Of a DNA stretch of 64,000 nt, positions 63,995 to 64,000 are shown one piece after another. The notes beneath the pieces were generated by a model, which ran no database searches, was not told the DNA's origin, and was given only the letters and a program-made list of their open reading frames with translations. Position numbers and translations under genes: made by a program. The first letter of the stretch is position 1, and the number at the start of each line of letters is the position of its first letter. This stretch comes from Microbispora sp. ZYX-F-249 (lineage in GTDB: Bacteria; Actinomycetota; Actinomycetes; Streptosporangiales; Streptosporangiaceae): NCBI RefSeq assembly GCF_039649665.1, contig NZ_JBDJAW010000001.1, positions 480,518 to 544,517 on the forward strand. The letters run 5' to 3'.

Positions 63995-64000
63995 CAATTA

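Overview
The window is very G+C-rich, uses many GTG starts and ATGA/GTGA stop-start overlaps, and carries actinomycete marker families: WhiJ-type XRE/DUF397/ATPase genes, a DUF574 methyltransferase, a DLW-39 protein, an ECF41 sigma factor and IdeR/DmdR iron boxes. It is chromosomal DNA from a filamentous actinomycete, probably of the Streptosporangiales. That placement is inferred from gene content; no 16S rRNA gene is present.

Layout. 1-5.5 kb: cobalt transporter cbtBA with a histidine phosphatase, an SDR, a ROK regulator, and argG behind an ARG-box-like palindrome. 5.5-11.5 kb: imine-reductase-like enzyme with divergent HxlR regulator, a GH15 glycosidase, a small cytochrome b-like membrane protein, and two partner-switching proteins (ATPase-STAS and MEDS-STAS). 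11.5-17 kb: cydAB oxidase, an XRE-ricin membrane protein, a RibD-type reductase and two DUF3147-like membrane proteins. 17.2-25.3 kb: a complete kdp potassium system (27-aa ORF, kdpF, A, B, C, D, E). 25.3-29 kb: small genes, then an NDH-2-like oxidoreductase with an ECF41 sigma factor.

29-42.2 kb: a desferrioxamine-type siderophore locus. Two operons diverge from an iron box. The leftward one encodes two FecCD permeases, an ATPase, a penicillin-acylase homologue, a second GNAT and a FhuF-like reductase. The rightward one encodes the binding protein and, behind a second iron box, DesABCD. 42-53 kb: fluoride channel operon (crcB, DUF190, crcB), PhoX-like phosphatase, an alpha/beta hydrolase with an OhrR-like regulator, a copper operon (copZ, secreted His-rich protein, copA) with a dyad operator, and an ArsB/NhaD antiporter with a CBS protein. 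53-60.7 kb: three-domain NUDIX protein, aldo/keto reductase, STAS, DUF574 methyltransferase, WhiJ-type triad, RsbW-like ATPase, DLW-39 and a HAD phosphatase.

60.8-64 kb: an intact tRNA-Ala(TGC) whose 3' 44 bp recur at 63951-63994. They bracket a 3.1-kb integrative element with a decayed tyrosine integrase, an MFS transporter and its winged-helix regulator. A pair of 11-bp direct repeats lies just inside each end, probably integrase arm sites.

Two themes stand out. Short tandem repeats of 12, 15 or 18 bp occur at seven places, five of them in frame inside confidently called genes and three of those in the siderophore locus. Several proteins have unusual architecture: a cytochrome b keeping one heme site, a KdpC with an extra four-Cys segment, an ATPase-STAS fusion, a triple NUDIX, and a 33-aa ORF coupled between two permease genes.
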